A DNA stretch of 64,000 bases from Bacillus sp. EB600 (GCF_024494385.1 NZ_JAEVLT010000006.1:62001-126000); one strand, 5' to 3'. Positions 26,350 to 35,315 are shown, counted from the stretch's first letter. Notes: generated from the sequence alone by a model not told the origin. Translations and numbers: made by a program.

Positions 26350-26508
26350 GGAGTAGAAGCCGATCCTGAATCAGAACTAAATGATGTAGTAACATTCCAA
26401 GCAATAGATACGAATGTGAGAAGTGGATCCCATTCTTATCAAGTGACTGCTGAAAATATTACGAAGGGTACTGAAGCAAGGGATATAACAAAACAGGTAT
26501 CTACTTAA
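26350..26508 (+). pseudogene. Remnant of a secreted or carbohydrate-binding protein
   Basis: A stop-free stretch of about 52 codons without a start, ending at TAA 26506-26508. It reads EADPESELNDVVTFQAIDTN, then VRSGSHSYQVTAENITKG. The V-x-S-G-x-x-S-Y-x-V-T pattern resembles beta-sandwich carbohydrate-binding modules, but the piece is too short to be sure. An A-run at about 26332-26340 lies just before it. Confidence 0.35.
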
Positions 26509-26845
26509 GAAGCCTATAAACTTAAACTATTAGATATATGTAAACTTTTGGAAACAATAAAGTTGGTTTTTTATTAAATGTTCGCACTTGTAATTGTGTG
26601 GTGGCAAATTTGCTTGACATGGGGTCTCTGCGGGCATGAATCGAAAACGTCTTCCATGCTCACTCTTCATTTCTTTGGTTGAAATGAAGCAATGTTGAGT
26701 GTAAACCGCTTGAAGGTGTATTATTTTAAAATAATATTTAAGAGATATATAATTATTTGTTCCTATTGTATTCATAATTAATGTTTAATATAGATTTTAT
26801 GGCTAGGACAACTAAAATCTTTTCTTAGATCATCCCCGCATTTAA

Positions 26846-26876
26846 AGATCCGGCATATTGTCGGATCCCTTTTTTA
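26846..26876 (+). terminator. Orphan terminator
   Basis: GATCCG pairs with CGGATC, followed by TTTTTT. No intact gene precedes it. The 26509-27079 stretch otherwise shows only a 9-bp hairpin (CTTCATTTC/GAAATGAAG, 26665-26689) and AT-rich sequence, which fits a deleted gene. Confidence 0.7.
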
Positions 26877-27079
26877 GGCTGTACTCGAAAAAAAATTTTA
26901 AGAAAAAGAGAGTAGAGTCACTCCGAAACTTAGCCCCCTGGGGGGAGGCTCGTTAGCAAATACAAAACATTTTCATAAACTATAAAAGTTCAAGATACAT
27001 GTTCTCCTTAGGTACTTGATGTGTACCTTTTGTACTAAAAAAGTATTCGGTTTTTTCAAAAATTGCGTATGTATCTTGA

Positions 27080-27361
27080 TTACCTTGAATATACACATAG
27101 GAGAACATGATTCTCTTTTAAAATGTTTTTTAATTTAAACATAATTGTGTTATAGATTTCGTACTTGTAAGATTGTAATAAGGCCGTTTTTATATTGTAT
27201 TCTTTGAAGAAGAAATCAATTTGCCTTTGTACATAGCGTGCAATTTGTTCTTTATAAAATAACTCTTTTTTTTCAATTTTTTCCCTAGTGTGATCGATGA
27301 AGGAAAAGATAAATTGGAGAATGGAATAATCCAGTTTACCGCAATATTCGTCTATTTTCAT
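27080..27361 (-). CDS. Small hypothetical protein
   Basis: A 93-residue charged, aromatic-rich protein (MKIDEYCGKLDYSILQFIFS at the start). No membrane segment or known motif is evident; most of it looks helical. It is credible because a strong AGGAGGG lies 7 bases before ATG 27361 on the minus strand. The frame's end overlaps an unusual set of inverted repeats (27000-27110), so its C-terminus may be altered. Function unknown. Confidence 0.5.
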   Translation of the reverse strand: MKIDEYCGKLDYSILQFIFSFIDHTREKIEKKELFYKEQIARYVQRQIDFFFKEYNIKTALLQSYKYEIYNTIMFKLKNILKENHVLLCVYSR

Positions 27362-27630
27362 AATGTATCCCTCCTATGTTTGTCAATCTGGTCAATGCGA
27401 TATTTACATTATTTTAATCTAAACTTTACAAAAATCAACCTTTCTGACAAAACTAGTCAAAAAATTCCAAATATAATAATTAAAGTGTTTTCATGTTTTA
27501 TATATCCTCATAATACCTCGACCAAATTTGACAGACAGTGACAATGAGTACAATCAATGGCAACAAAATTGAGAATAATAAAACGTTTTGTTACAATTTA
27601 GAGTGACTAAAGATTAGGGAAGGGGTACAT

Positions 27631-28365
27631 ATGACATTGTATGGAAAAACAGCGATTATTACTGGTGCTAGCAGCGGTATAGGGGAAGCAACAGCATTTG
27701 CTTTAGCGAAAGCTGGTGCAAATGTTGTATTAGCAGCACGACGTACAGAACGTCTCGAACATTTGAAAGCGAGAATTGAGACAGAAACGAACGCTAAGGC
27801 AATCATTATCAAAACAGATGTAACAGTAAAGTCTGAGGTAGAAAGGCTGGCAGAAAAAACGAAAGAAGCGTTTGGCTCGATTGATATTCTCGTCAATAAT
27901 GCAGGCGTCATGCTGCTTTCGTATTTAAAAAATGACCTTGTTGATGAATGGACTCAGATGGTGGACGTCAATGTCAAAGGTGTTCTTCATGCCATCCACG
28001 CGGTTCTGCCAACCATGCTCAAACAAAATAGCGGACATATTATTAATATTTCTTCTGTAGCGGGGCAGGAAGTGTCACGAACCAGTGTCGTTTATTCGGC
28101 AACCAAATTTGCTGTTCGAGCTTTAACAATGGGCATGGAAAAAGAGTTATCAAAAACAGGAATACGTGTAACGAATATCTCACCAGGAGCAACAGAGTCG
28201 GAGCTCAGAGACCATATTACAGACCCAGAGGTTCGTGTCAATTTTGATGGTAAACAAGAAAGGACCCTTTTACAATCAGAGGATATCGCTAATGCCATTG
28301 TATATGCGGTCACACAACCAGCCTATGTAAATGTAAACGAAATAACGGTTCGACCAAAATTGTAA
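27631..28365 (+). CDS. Short-chain dehydrogenase/reductase
   Basis: A 244-residue classical SDR. TGASSGIGEATA is the NAD(P) motif (about 11-22), ARRTERL suggests NADP preference, NNAG is at about 89, and the catalytic Ser (NISSVAG) and YSATK pair follow. It resembles the YdfG-type group acting on 3-hydroxy acids or serine, but the substrate is open. GGGAAGGGG lies before ATG 27631. It stands alone. Confidence 0.9.
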   Translation: MTLYGKTAIITGASSGIGEATAFALAKAGANVVLAARRTERLEHLKARIETETNAKAIIIKTDVTVKSEVERLAEKTKEAFGSIDILVNNAGVMLLSYLKNDLVDEWTQMVDVNVKGVLHAIHAVLPTMLKQNSGHIINISSVAGQEVSRTSVVYSATKFAVRALTMGMEKELSKTGIRVTNISPGATESELRDHITDPEVRVNFDGKQERTLLQSEDIANAIVYAVTQPAYVNVNEITVRPKL

Positions 28366-28428
28366 TCAGTTCTAGTGCCACAAGCACCATCGGAAAAACC
28401 TTATTTCACATGCAAATAAATTATAATG

Positions 28429-28468
28429 AAAAAGGTATCCAAAAAGTTGGATTTTGGATGCCTTTTTC
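28429..28468. terminator. Bidirectional hairpin terminator
   Basis: AAAAAGGTATCC-AAAA pairs with TTTTGGATGCCTTTTT (one mismatch). It lies between the SDR gene and a small minus-strand frame and can serve both. Confidence 0.75.
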
Positions 28469-28475
28469 TTTGAAT

Positions 28476-28604
28476 TCACCTCACTGCCAAAAAAGGTACA
28501 ATCACAATGCTATCAGAAATGTGTGTTTTTATAACCTGTTCCCATTTCACAATAACACCTTTATTAATTATGGACTGACCCCAACCCACTAATTTAGATT
28601 CCAT
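28476..28604 (-). CDS. Possible 42-residue protein
   Basis: A short minus-strand frame starting MESKLVGWGQSIINKGVIVK and ending VPFLAVR. It has a modest ribosome site (AGGGGA, 9 bases) and a terminator 8 bases past its stop. The sequence is more protein-like than chance and could equally be the truncated start of a longer gene. The 28605-28897 stretch beyond it shows nothing further. Confidence 0.3.
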   Translation of the reverse strand: MESKLVGWGQSIINKGVIVKWEQVIKTHISDSIVIVPFLAVR

Positions 28605-28897
28605 ATCTATTCCCCTGTTTTATTCCAGAAACGCAATATTCCATTAGTTACTATTTTTAATAAATTTATCAGAAAATTCGAATTTATGTTTAGCTCCTTT
28701 AATATAGTAAATGTAAATAGGCTTACAATGCAGCTTGTGAAAACTTAAGGTTTCTTACTTCCAATACAAATGAAAGACGTTTCTGCTGTTTTGTTTTTGT
28801 CAAATGAATAATAAAACATCTGCATCCATCTATTAGACTTAATGGGTACAAGTTTCTACTTAGATAAGAAAGGATAAACTTTTCAATTGAGAAGATG

Positions 28898-29122
28898 GTC
28901 TAGCTCTAGGCACCTAGCCGCTCTAGGATTTAACTGTTTCGAGGAGAAGGTAAAGCACAACCTTCTCTCAGTCCCAGTTAAGCTTGGCTAATTAGCAGCT
29001 ATTGTCATGAATTACATGAATTCTGACACGCATAAAGGCAACTACTCCTTTGTCTTCCGCTAACTACTTGCAAGTCGGAGAGTTCTCTTTATCACGTTTG
29101 AACAAGGCGCCTTGTGCTTTTC
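28898..29122. repeat. Dispersed structured repeat, divergent copy C
   Basis: Begins GTCTAGCTCTAGGCACC and ends AAGGCGCCTTGTGCTTTT, the same end layout as copies A and B. The interior is different (it contains the stem GGAGAAGGT...ACCTTCTC near 28940-28958). It lies 20 bases before the fixA start, so it probably forms part of the fix operon leader. Confidence 0.5.
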
Positions 29123-29143
29123 TGATCATAAGGAGGGGTTTAA

Positions 29144-29971
29144 TTGCTACATATTGTAGCTTGTATTAAGCAAGTACCTGATACCAAAATTATTAAGATG
29201 AATCCAAAAACAAACACCATGGATCGCAGGACGGCACCTGCCATCTTAAATCCCTATGATGCCCATGCGGTAGAAGAGGCGGTACGTCTAAAGAAAAGGT
29301 ATGGAGGGATTGTATCGGTTTTAACGATGGGTCCGCCTCCAGCAGTTAAAGCAATTAAAAAGTGTATTGAAATTGGTGCTGATGAGGGTTTTTTGATCAC
29401 AGATCGCAGGTTTGCAGGTGCGGATACATTAGCAACCAGTTACGCTCTTGCGAAAGCACTAGATAAAATTTCAAAAATCAAGCCGGTAGATCTGATCATT
29501 TGCGGGAAAATGTCTATCGATGGAGATACTGGACAAGTCGGTCCTGGAATTGCGAGACGGCTTAATATTCCGCCACTTACTTCGGTTAATAAAGTAGTTG
29601 AAATTAATCAAGACGATGGATATTCCATTATCCATCGAAAGCTAGAAGACGGGTATGAAGTGATTCAATCCGCTTTACCATGTTTATTTTCAGTTGAAAA
29701 AACAATCAATGAAGTACCGTATTCTCCATTTTCAAACATGTTAAAAGCAGCAAAATATCAACCTCAGATATGGTCTGTTGATGACCTGGATGATGTAGAT
29801 ATTAAGCAGCTTGGTTTGAAGGGATCACCAACCATTGTCTCCAAAGTATGGGCTCCTCCGAAACCAGAAGGGGGAACGATCATTGAAGGCAAACCATTGG
29901 AGCAAGTCGAACAATTACTTTCAGTCATCCTCGAAAAGAAAGAATTGTTTGCTGTAAAGGAGGGAAATTGA
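29144..29971 (+). CDS. fixA: Electron transfer flavoprotein beta subunit, FixA type
   Basis: A 275-residue subunit starting LHIVACIKQVPDTKIIKMNP, with VLTMGPP and the GKMSIDGDTGQVGPGIARRL block typical of EtfB. As FixA it pairs with FixB to hold the bifurcating FAD: NADH gives one electron to quinone through FixC and one to ferredoxin or flavodoxin through FixX. The start is TTG 29144, 7 bases after GGAGG; no ATG fits. It is the first of four overlapping genes. Confidence 0.92.
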   Translation: MLHIVACIKQVPDTKIIKMNPKTNTMDRRTAPAILNPYDAHAVEEAVRLKKRYGGIVSVLTMGPPPAVKAIKKCIEIGADEGFLITDRRFAGADTLATSYALAKALDKISKIKPVDLIICGKMSIDGDTGQVGPGIARRLNIPPLTSVNKVVEINQDDGYSIIHRKLEDGYEVIQSALPCLFSVEKTINEVPYSPFSNMLKAAKYQPQIWSVDDLDDVDIKQLGLKGSPTIVSKVWAPPKPEGGTIIEGKPLEQVEQLLSVILEKKELFAVKEGN

Positions 29972-31005
29972 TGAATTTCCAAGATTATAAGGATGTTTGG
30001 GTATTCATTGAAGAAAAGGAGGGGGGCATTGCTCAAGTATCTCTTGAACTGTTAGGGGCTGGAAGAAAACTTGCAGATAAACGAGGAGTTGAATTGGCTG
30101 GAATTTTAATAGGAGAAAATATCAAACACTTGACGAAAACTGTGTTTGAGTATGGAGCAGATATGGCATATATCTATGATCAGCCCATTTTTAAACATTA
30201 TCGAACGGAATCTTATATGAAGGCAATGCTTGAATGCGCCAATAAATATAAACCGGAAATTATCCTTTTCGGAGCTACATCAACTGGGAAAGACCTGGCA
30301 AGTGCAGTTGCCACAGATCTGCCAACGGGATTAACAGCCGATACAACGGAATTAGATGTAGATGAGGAAACCGGTCTATTACTAGCAAGCAGACCAGCAT
30401 TTGGTGGAAATATAATGGCAACGATATTATGTAAAAAGTATCGGCCGCAAATGGCAACAGTACGTGCAAAAGTGATGAAAGCGTTAACCCCGCAACCGGG
30501 TAAAACAGGGAAGGTTGTGGTGGAAGAGATTTCATTAAAAGAAGAAGATATCCGTACGAAAGTATTAGAGATTGTTCGGGAAACTACAAAGAAAGTACGG
30601 ATTGACGAAGCAGACATTATTGTTGCCGGCGGGAAAGGATTAGGAAGTGCCGAGGGCTTCCAGCTGGTACACCAATTAGCAGATACACTTGGCGGAGCAG
30701 TTGGAGCCAGTCGTGATGTTGTAGAAGCTGGATGGATTGAACATCCTCACCAAGTGGGGCAAACAGGTGTAACGGTAACACCAAAAATTTATTTTGCGAT
30801 TGGGATTTCTGGAGCTATTCAACATTTAGTGGGGATGAAAAATTCTAGTTTAATCATAGCCATTAATAAAGACCGTGAAGCTCCCATTTTTGAGGCCTGT
30901 CATTATGGAATTGTGGGGGATGCATTTGAGATTATCCCTTTATTAATTGACCAGTTTAAAAGCGCTTTAAAAGGAGAGGAGCTAATTCATGCCAGAGAAG
31001 TTTGA
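29971..31005 (+). CDS. fixB: Electron transfer flavoprotein alpha subunit, FixB type
   Basis: A 344-residue subunit. The N-terminal half is a nucleotide-hydrolase-like domain (GATSTGKDLASAVA near 96). The C-terminal FAD domain has GGKGLGSAEGFQLVHQLAD, GASRDVVEAGWI and GVTVTPKIYFAIGISGAIQH, the EtfA signature. Its ATG overlaps the fixA stop (TGATG). It forms the heterodimer with FixA. Confidence 0.92.
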   Translation: MNFQDYKDVWVFIEEKEGGIAQVSLELLGAGRKLADKRGVELAGILIGENIKHLTKTVFEYGADMAYIYDQPIFKHYRTESYMKAMLECANKYKPEIILFGATSTGKDLASAVATDLPTGLTADTTELDVDEETGLLLASRPAFGGNIMATILCKKYRPQMATVRAKVMKALTPQPGKTGKVVVEEISLKEEDIRTKVLEIVRETTKKVRIDEADIIVAGGKGLGSAEGFQLVHQLADTLGGAVGASRDVVEAGWIEHPHQVGQTGVTVTPKIYFAIGISGAIQHLVGMKNSSLIIAINKDREAPIFEACHYGIVGDAFEIIPLLIDQFKSALKGEELIHAREV

Positions 31006-32284
31006 TTGTATTGTTGTAGGAGCAGGTCCAGCTGGAATTTCTTGTGCCTATGAGTTAGCAAAAGGCGGGGCAAATGTGCTCCTTCTTGAAAGAGGGGAAT
31101 ATCCAGGTTCGAAAAATGTGATGGGTGGTGTTCTTTATCGAAAAATGATGGAGGATGTCATACCGGAGTTTTATAAAGAGGCTCCCTTAGAGCGTCCAAT
31201 TGTTGAACAAAGATTTATGATGATGGATAAGGAGTCTGCGGTAACATTTGGGTATAAAGGGATGGAGTGGAGTCAGGAGCCATATAACAACTTTACGGTG
31301 TTACGAGCAAATTTTGATCAGTGGTTTGCTGATAAAGCGGTAGAGCAAGGAGCGATATTAGTAAATGAAACGGTCGTTTTAGAATGTATTGTAGAAAATG
31401 GAAAGGTTGTCGGTGTCAGAACGGATCGTCCAGACGGCGAGGTTTATGCAGATGTTGTTGTGTTAGCCGATGGTGTAAACTCTCTTTTGGCGCAATCACT
31501 TGGGTTTCATAAAGAATATAGACCGGATGAAGTGGCCTTAGCGACAATGGAAATTTTAAAGCTTGATAGAAAAATTATTGAGGACCGATTTAATTTAGAA
31601 GAAAATCAGGGTTGTACGATTGAATTGTTCGGCGATGCAACAAAAGGGATTCTAGGAACAGGGTTTCTTTATACAAATAAAGATTCATTAAGCATTGGCG
31701 TCGGTACCCTGCTTTCTGGTTTAATCAAGCATAAAATTAAACCATATGAATTACTAGAATATGTAAAAAACCATCCGATGATTCGCCCCATTATTCAAGG
31801 GAGCGAGCCACAAGAGTATTTAGCCCACCTTATTCCTGAAGGCGGCTATAAATCAATGGGGAAAATTGTCGGTAACGGAGTAATCGTGATTGGGGATGCC
31901 TCTCAATTAGTAAATGCCATTCATCGAGAGGGCTCTAATTTGGCGATGACTTCTGGGAGATTAGCAGCGGAAACAATTCTTTCAGCAAAGGAAGCGGGAG
32001 ACTTTTCTGAGGGGATGCTTGACCGGTATCGTGTCGCATTAATCAATGGGTTTGTTGGCCAAGATCTTAGAAAATATAAAGATTCAACACATCATTTTGA
32101 TAAATTCCCTCAATATTTTGATGAATATATTCCAATGGTGAATAGAGCTGCAAGTCAAATGTTTACCGTTGATGGATCTTCCAAATGGGAAAAACAAAAG
32201 AAAATATGGAGTGGCCTAGGGTCTACTAAGGAAAAAATGAAAATCGCACGTGATGTGTATCGAGCTTGGAAGGTGATGAAGTAA
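30989..32284 (+). CDS. fixC: FAD-dependent oxidoreductase FixC (ETF:quinone oxidoreductase-like)
   Basis: A 431-residue flavoprotein starting MPEKFDCIVVGAGPAGISCA, a GxGxxG FAD site, with the C-terminal GDASQLVNAIHREGSNLAM block that places FAD in this family. It accepts electrons from FixAB and passes them to menaquinone at the membrane. It overlaps the fixB end by 17 bases, and fixX starts inside its stop codon, so all four proteins are coupled. Confidence 0.92.
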   Translation: MPEKFDCIVVGAGPAGISCAYELAKGGANVLLLERGEYPGSKNVMGGVLYRKMMEDVIPEFYKEAPLERPIVEQRFMMMDKESAVTFGYKGMEWSQEPYNNFTVLRANFDQWFADKAVEQGAILVNETVVLECIVENGKVVGVRTDRPDGEVYADVVVLADGVNSLLAQSLGFHKEYRPDEVALATMEILKLDRKIIEDRFNLEENQGCTIELFGDATKGILGTGFLYTNKDSLSIGVGTLLSGLIKHKIKPYELLEYVKNHPMIRPIIQGSEPQEYLAHLIPEGGYKSMGKIVGNGVIVIGDASQLVNAIHREGSNLAMTSGRLAAETILSAKEAGDFSEGMLDRYRVALINGFVGQDLRKYKDSTHHFDKFPQYFDEYIPMVNRAASQMFTVDGSSKWEKQKKIWSGLGSTKEKMKIARDVYRAWKVMK

Positions 32285-32580
32285 TGAGTGAACAACAAAA
32301 ATATCAAACGATCGAGGAAAAACAATATCTTGTTCGCTTTAACGCTGATACAAAATCTCATCTTCATGTGAAAGATGAGGATATTTGTTTAACGCAATGT
32401 CCTGATAAAATCTGTACGATCTTTTGTCCTGCAGAGATTTATAAATGGGAAGACATCCGAATGCATGTTGGATACGAGGGCTGTCACGAATGCGGAAGTT
32501 GCCGTATTGGCTGCCCGCATCAAAATATTAAATGGGAGTATCCGAAGGGAGGCCACGGGATTGTGTTTAGGTTAGGATAA
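32284..32580 (+). CDS. fixX: Ferredoxin-like protein FixX
   Basis: A 98-residue iron-sulfur protein. CLTQCPDKICTIFCPAEIYK and CHECGSCRIGCPHQNIKWEY supply the cysteines for a [4Fe-4S] cluster (CxxCxxCxxxCP). It partners FixC in electron transfer to quinone. The stop/start overlap TAATG with fixC fixes the start; a longer N-terminus at 32266 is not needed. Confidence 0.9.
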   Translation: MSEQQKYQTIEEKQYLVRFNADTKSHLHVKDEDICLTQCPDKICTIFCPAEIYKWEDIRMHVGYEGCHECGSCRIGCPHQNIKWEYPKGGHGIVFRLG

Positions 32581-32701
32581 TATAGGTATCTTGTGACCAA
32601 TCCGTAACCAACTAAAATCCCAATTTATTATGCATTACAAGGATTTTTGACTAAAAAAGTGGCCAGTTGTGACCATTATACTTTACTGTAAAAGGTTTCC
32701 T

Positions 32702-32738
32702 AAAATAAACTGGCTTAAATAGCTGGTTTATTTTTTTT
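32702..32738 (+). terminator. Rho-independent terminator of the fix operon
   Basis: AAATAAACTGGCT pairs with AGCTGGTTTATTT (with G-U pairs), followed by a run of T. The rest of 32739-33017 has no convincing gene. Confidence 0.7.
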
Positions 32739-33017
32739 ACATTTGTGGCCTAAGATAATGTTGCAAATGGTGATAGAGCATTACCATAAGAAACATGAGA
32801 ACTGGCAATGCTCCAAATCATCATGTCTGCATTAGAAATATATCCATCAGTTTGGGTCTGCGGAAAATCTTGTGTAAGTAAAATCTGACAATCTTCGCAA
32901 GGCAAGAAATAATAGGTATAGAAAAATAACATCTGTCAAAACTAATACTGGCTTTTACCATAAAACAGGATAGGGCAATGCAGAAGTGCAACCCGAGCGG
33001 TTCTATGGTTTTTACCC

Positions 33018-33050
33018 TAAAACGGACGGATTTATGCTGTCCGTTTTTTT
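33018..33050 (+). terminator. Hairpin terminator left of the IS element
   Basis: AAAACGGAC pairs with GTCCGTTTT, followed by TTT. The gene it served is not visible. Confidence 0.65.
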
Positions 33051-33089
33051 GTTCGTTTTAGGGAAAACAAAAGCGATAAACTTCAGGGG

Positions 33090-34402
33090 TTTGGGGACAG
33101 CGTCCCCAATTATGACGTTTGATTCATAATCTCAAGCTGGCTCAAGATTATATCCCAATTTCGATAACGAATTGTCCATTTTTTCGTAATGTTTTGAGCT
33201 GCCAAGTAAAGCATTTTTCTTAAGCTGTCATCATTAGGAAAAATGGACTTCGTTTTTGTCACTTTTCTAAATTGACGATGTAGTCCTTCGATAATATTCG
33301 TAGTATATATTATTTTCCTAATTTCCACTGGATATGCAAAGAAGGTAGCTAAAATATCCCAATTTTCTTCCCATGATTTAACTGCTGAAGGATAATCTTT
33401 GCCCCATTTATCTTTAAATTCTATGAGTCTTTCTAAGGCGGCTTCTTCATTGATTGATGTATATATCTTTTTTAAATCTGCGACAAATTCTTTAATGTGT
33501 TTATAAGAAACATATTTAGTGCTTGAACGAATTTGGTGAATGATACAACGCTGAATACCGGCAAAAGGATACACGGCTTGAATGGCCTCTTTAAACCCTG
33601 TAAGTCCATCTACACAGAAAAGATTAACCGTTTTTACCCCTCTCGTTTTCAAATCGTTCAACACACCTAACCAAAACTTACTACTTTCATTTCCTCCAAC
33701 CCAGATGCCTAATATTTCTTTATATCCTTCATTGTTGATTCCTAAAACAACATAGGCTGCCTTTGATACAATTTGATGATTATCTCGAATCTTATAATGA
33801 ATGGCATCCATGAAAATAAAAGGATAATAGGCTTCAAGTGGACGACTTTGCCACTCATTCACTTGGGGCATAATTTTTTCGCTAATCTTACTAACTAGCT
33901 CAGAGGAAATCTCAATATTATAGAGATCCTTGACTTGTTCCTGGATATCTCTAGTGGACATTCCGTGAGCGTAGAGAGACAGTATTTTTTCTTCCAATCC
34001 GTCCATATTTCTTTGATATTTGTCCAAAATTTGTGGCTCATACGAGCCATTTCTGTCCCGAGGAACACTTACCTCAACTTCACCAAATTGTGTTTTTAAT
34101 TTCCGTTTTGTTGAGCCATTTCGGTAATTGCTTGGTCCATCGCTCCGGCGCTGGTGTTTTTCATAACCTAGCTGCTCATCAATTTCACATTGGAGTACTT
34201 CTTCCAAGATATCAGAAAACATTTCTTTGATCGTTTCCATGATTTGATTGGTACTTGTGAATTTTTCTTCCTTTACAATTTCTTTGATTAATTCCTTTGA
34301 TAGTTTCATGTCGAAAATCCTCCTTAGCAAAAATTATTTATCCTAATTCTTGCCAAGGAGGATTGATTTCAAACTTATTTACACAACTTTTTCCGCACTG
34401 TC
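33090..34402 (-). mobile_element. IS256-family insertion sequence
   Basis: The element spans an intact Mutator-type transposase and its flanks. The right edge is about 34402, where GACAGTGCGGAAAAAGTTGT (minus strand) abuts a BRO antirepressor remnant. The left edge is less sure: GGGGACAGCGTCCCC at about 33093 shares the GACAG-GCG core with the right end. I could not show the expected 8-9 base target duplication. Confidence 0.7.
33110..34309 (-). CDS. IS256-family transposase
   Basis: A full-length 399-residue DDE transposase. The first Asp is in FIFMDAIHYKIRD, the second in LFCVDGLTGFKEA, and the Glu in TTNIIEGLHRQFRK. The CxxH region (QRCIIHQIRSSTKYV) is also in place. ATG 34309 has AAGGAGG 9 bases upstream on the minus strand. 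No frameshift is evident, so the element may still be active. Confidence 0.93.
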   Translation of the reverse strand: MKLSKELIKEIVKEEKFTSTNQIMETIKEMFSDILEEVLQCEIDEQLGYEKHQRRSDGPSNYRNGSTKRKLKTQFGEVEVSVPRDRNGSYEPQILDKYQRNMDGLEEKILSLYAHGMSTRDIQEQVKDLYNIEISSELVSKISEKIMPQVNEWQSRPLEAYYPFIFMDAIHYKIRDNHQIVSKAAYVVLGINNEGYKEILGIWVGGNESSKFWLGVLNDLKTRGVKTVNLFCVDGLTGFKEAIQAVYPFAGIQRCIIHQIRSSTKYVSYKHIKEFVADLKKIYTSINEEAALERLIEFKDKWGKDYPSAVKSWEENWDILATFFAYPVEIRKIIYTTNIIEGLHRQFRKVTKTKSIFPNDDSLRKMLYLAAQNITKKWTIRYRNWDIILSQLEIMNQTS

Positions 34403-34712
34403 ATCAGTTTTACGAATTGTTTTAAGTATATCTTTTTCTTCTTTCTTAAAAGATTTAGCAATAGGCTTTCTTGATTGCACTAATAATTCATACAACCGTC
34501 TTCTGTTAAAAAACATGCAACTGTTACATAATTACCGTTCGTCTAATCTTACGAGTGGTTTTTTCTTCATCATCAACAGTGTTTAGCATTTTACTAACAT
34601 CTGAAATACTATACACAATCGCATTCAGCTGATCTTTAGCAAAAAATCATTGATTATCTATCTACATAAACTTGAAACTGTCTCCTAATACTTCTTGTTC
34701 ATGAATGACTTA
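34403..34712 (-). pseudogene. BRO-type prophage antirepressor remnant
   Basis: Read across frames on the minus strand, the pieces SISDVSKMLNTVDDEEKTTR, then VTVACFLTEDG, then LYELLVQSRKPIAKSFKK, then DILKTIRKT follow the BRO-N antirepressor domain in order. At least one frameshift/stop (near 34530) and a second (near 34495) break it. The IS256 end begins right after IRKT(DD), so the element probably inserted into it. The upstream part (HEQEVLGDSFK near 34700) seems to be its start. Confidence 0.65.
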
Positions 34713-34883
34713 TTTTTCATTATGTTATGAATACTCCCCTTGTTGAAGGAGTCCTCAATCATGAGGAAATGTAAATCATTATTAATGCCTTTAACTTGGA
34801 TAATGTTCATGAACCTCAGTAGTGCAAATGGAATAGTTTCTCCTTCATTTGAAGTAGCTTTTTCTTATGAGGTCAAGAATGAA

Positions 34884-34946
34884 GTGACTGAAATGAGACA
34901 CTTGATTTCGGCCATCTGGATCGAAGTGTCTGAAACGAAACACTTG
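34884..34946. repeat. Two 21-base direct repeats, possible IS end
   Basis: GTGACTGAAATGAGACACTTG (34884-34904, first 20 bases shown without the final G) and a second version differing at four positions (34926-34946), 42 bases apart. Paired internal repeats of this sort mark the ends of IS21-type elements, but no istA/istB sequence follows. A short + strand frame over it (34740-34958) is not convincing as a gene. Confidence 0.35.
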
Positions 34947-35042
34947 GTGGTACTATAATAAGAGAGACTAATATAACAAAAGAGACGAATAGTTAATAAG
35001 ATAGAGATATAAGCGCCCCGAAAAATAAATTTTCGGGAACAC

Positions 35043-35188
35043 TCTTTATGTTTTTGCTCGGACACCTCTTTGAAAATAGGTTCACATGCAGAAGTAGCTG
35101 CAAATGATTTAGTAAAAAACTCTTTCAAACGAAGTTGGTCTGCCGTATTGAGTTTCTGAATCTCCTTAATGATGTCCGTTAATGCCAT
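35043..35188 (-). pseudogene. Truncated transposase N-terminus (IS1595-like)
   Basis: About 49 residues starting MALTDIIKEIQKLNTADQLR, then LKEFFTKSF, ACEPIFKEVSEQKHKE. The opening and the point just before the expected zinc ribbon resemble IS1595-family transposases. After HKE the sequence changes to unrelated AT-rich text, so the gene is cut off there. Assignment is from memory of the family and needs a search. Confidence 0.35.
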
Positions 35189-35284
35189 TTGAAACCACTC
35201 ATTTTTGTCCTTATTTATATAACTATTATAGAACAAATGTTCGTTTTATTTCAAATATCAATAATCGTTTAACAGAGTCTTATA

Positions 35285-35315
35285 CAAAAAGCACCTGCCG
35301 TTTAGACAGGTGTTT
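35285..35315 (-). terminator. Rho-independent terminator of the PBP gene
   Basis: On the minus strand ACACCTG, a short loop, CAGGTGC, then TTTTT, 11 bases past the penicillin-binding protein stop. Confidence 0.8.

Noticed and set aside
26530-26775. 81-codon minus-strand frame
   Set aside because: Composition unlike its neighbours, no ribosome site, and crossed by a hairpin. More likely part of a non-coding relic.
32750-32932. 60-codon minus-strand frame after fixX
   Set aside because: No ribosome site, no recognisable features and no supporting context.
34740-34958. 72-codon + strand frame right of the antirepressor remnant
   Set aside because: It spans the direct repeats of a probable IS end; the signal-like start has no clear ribosome site.
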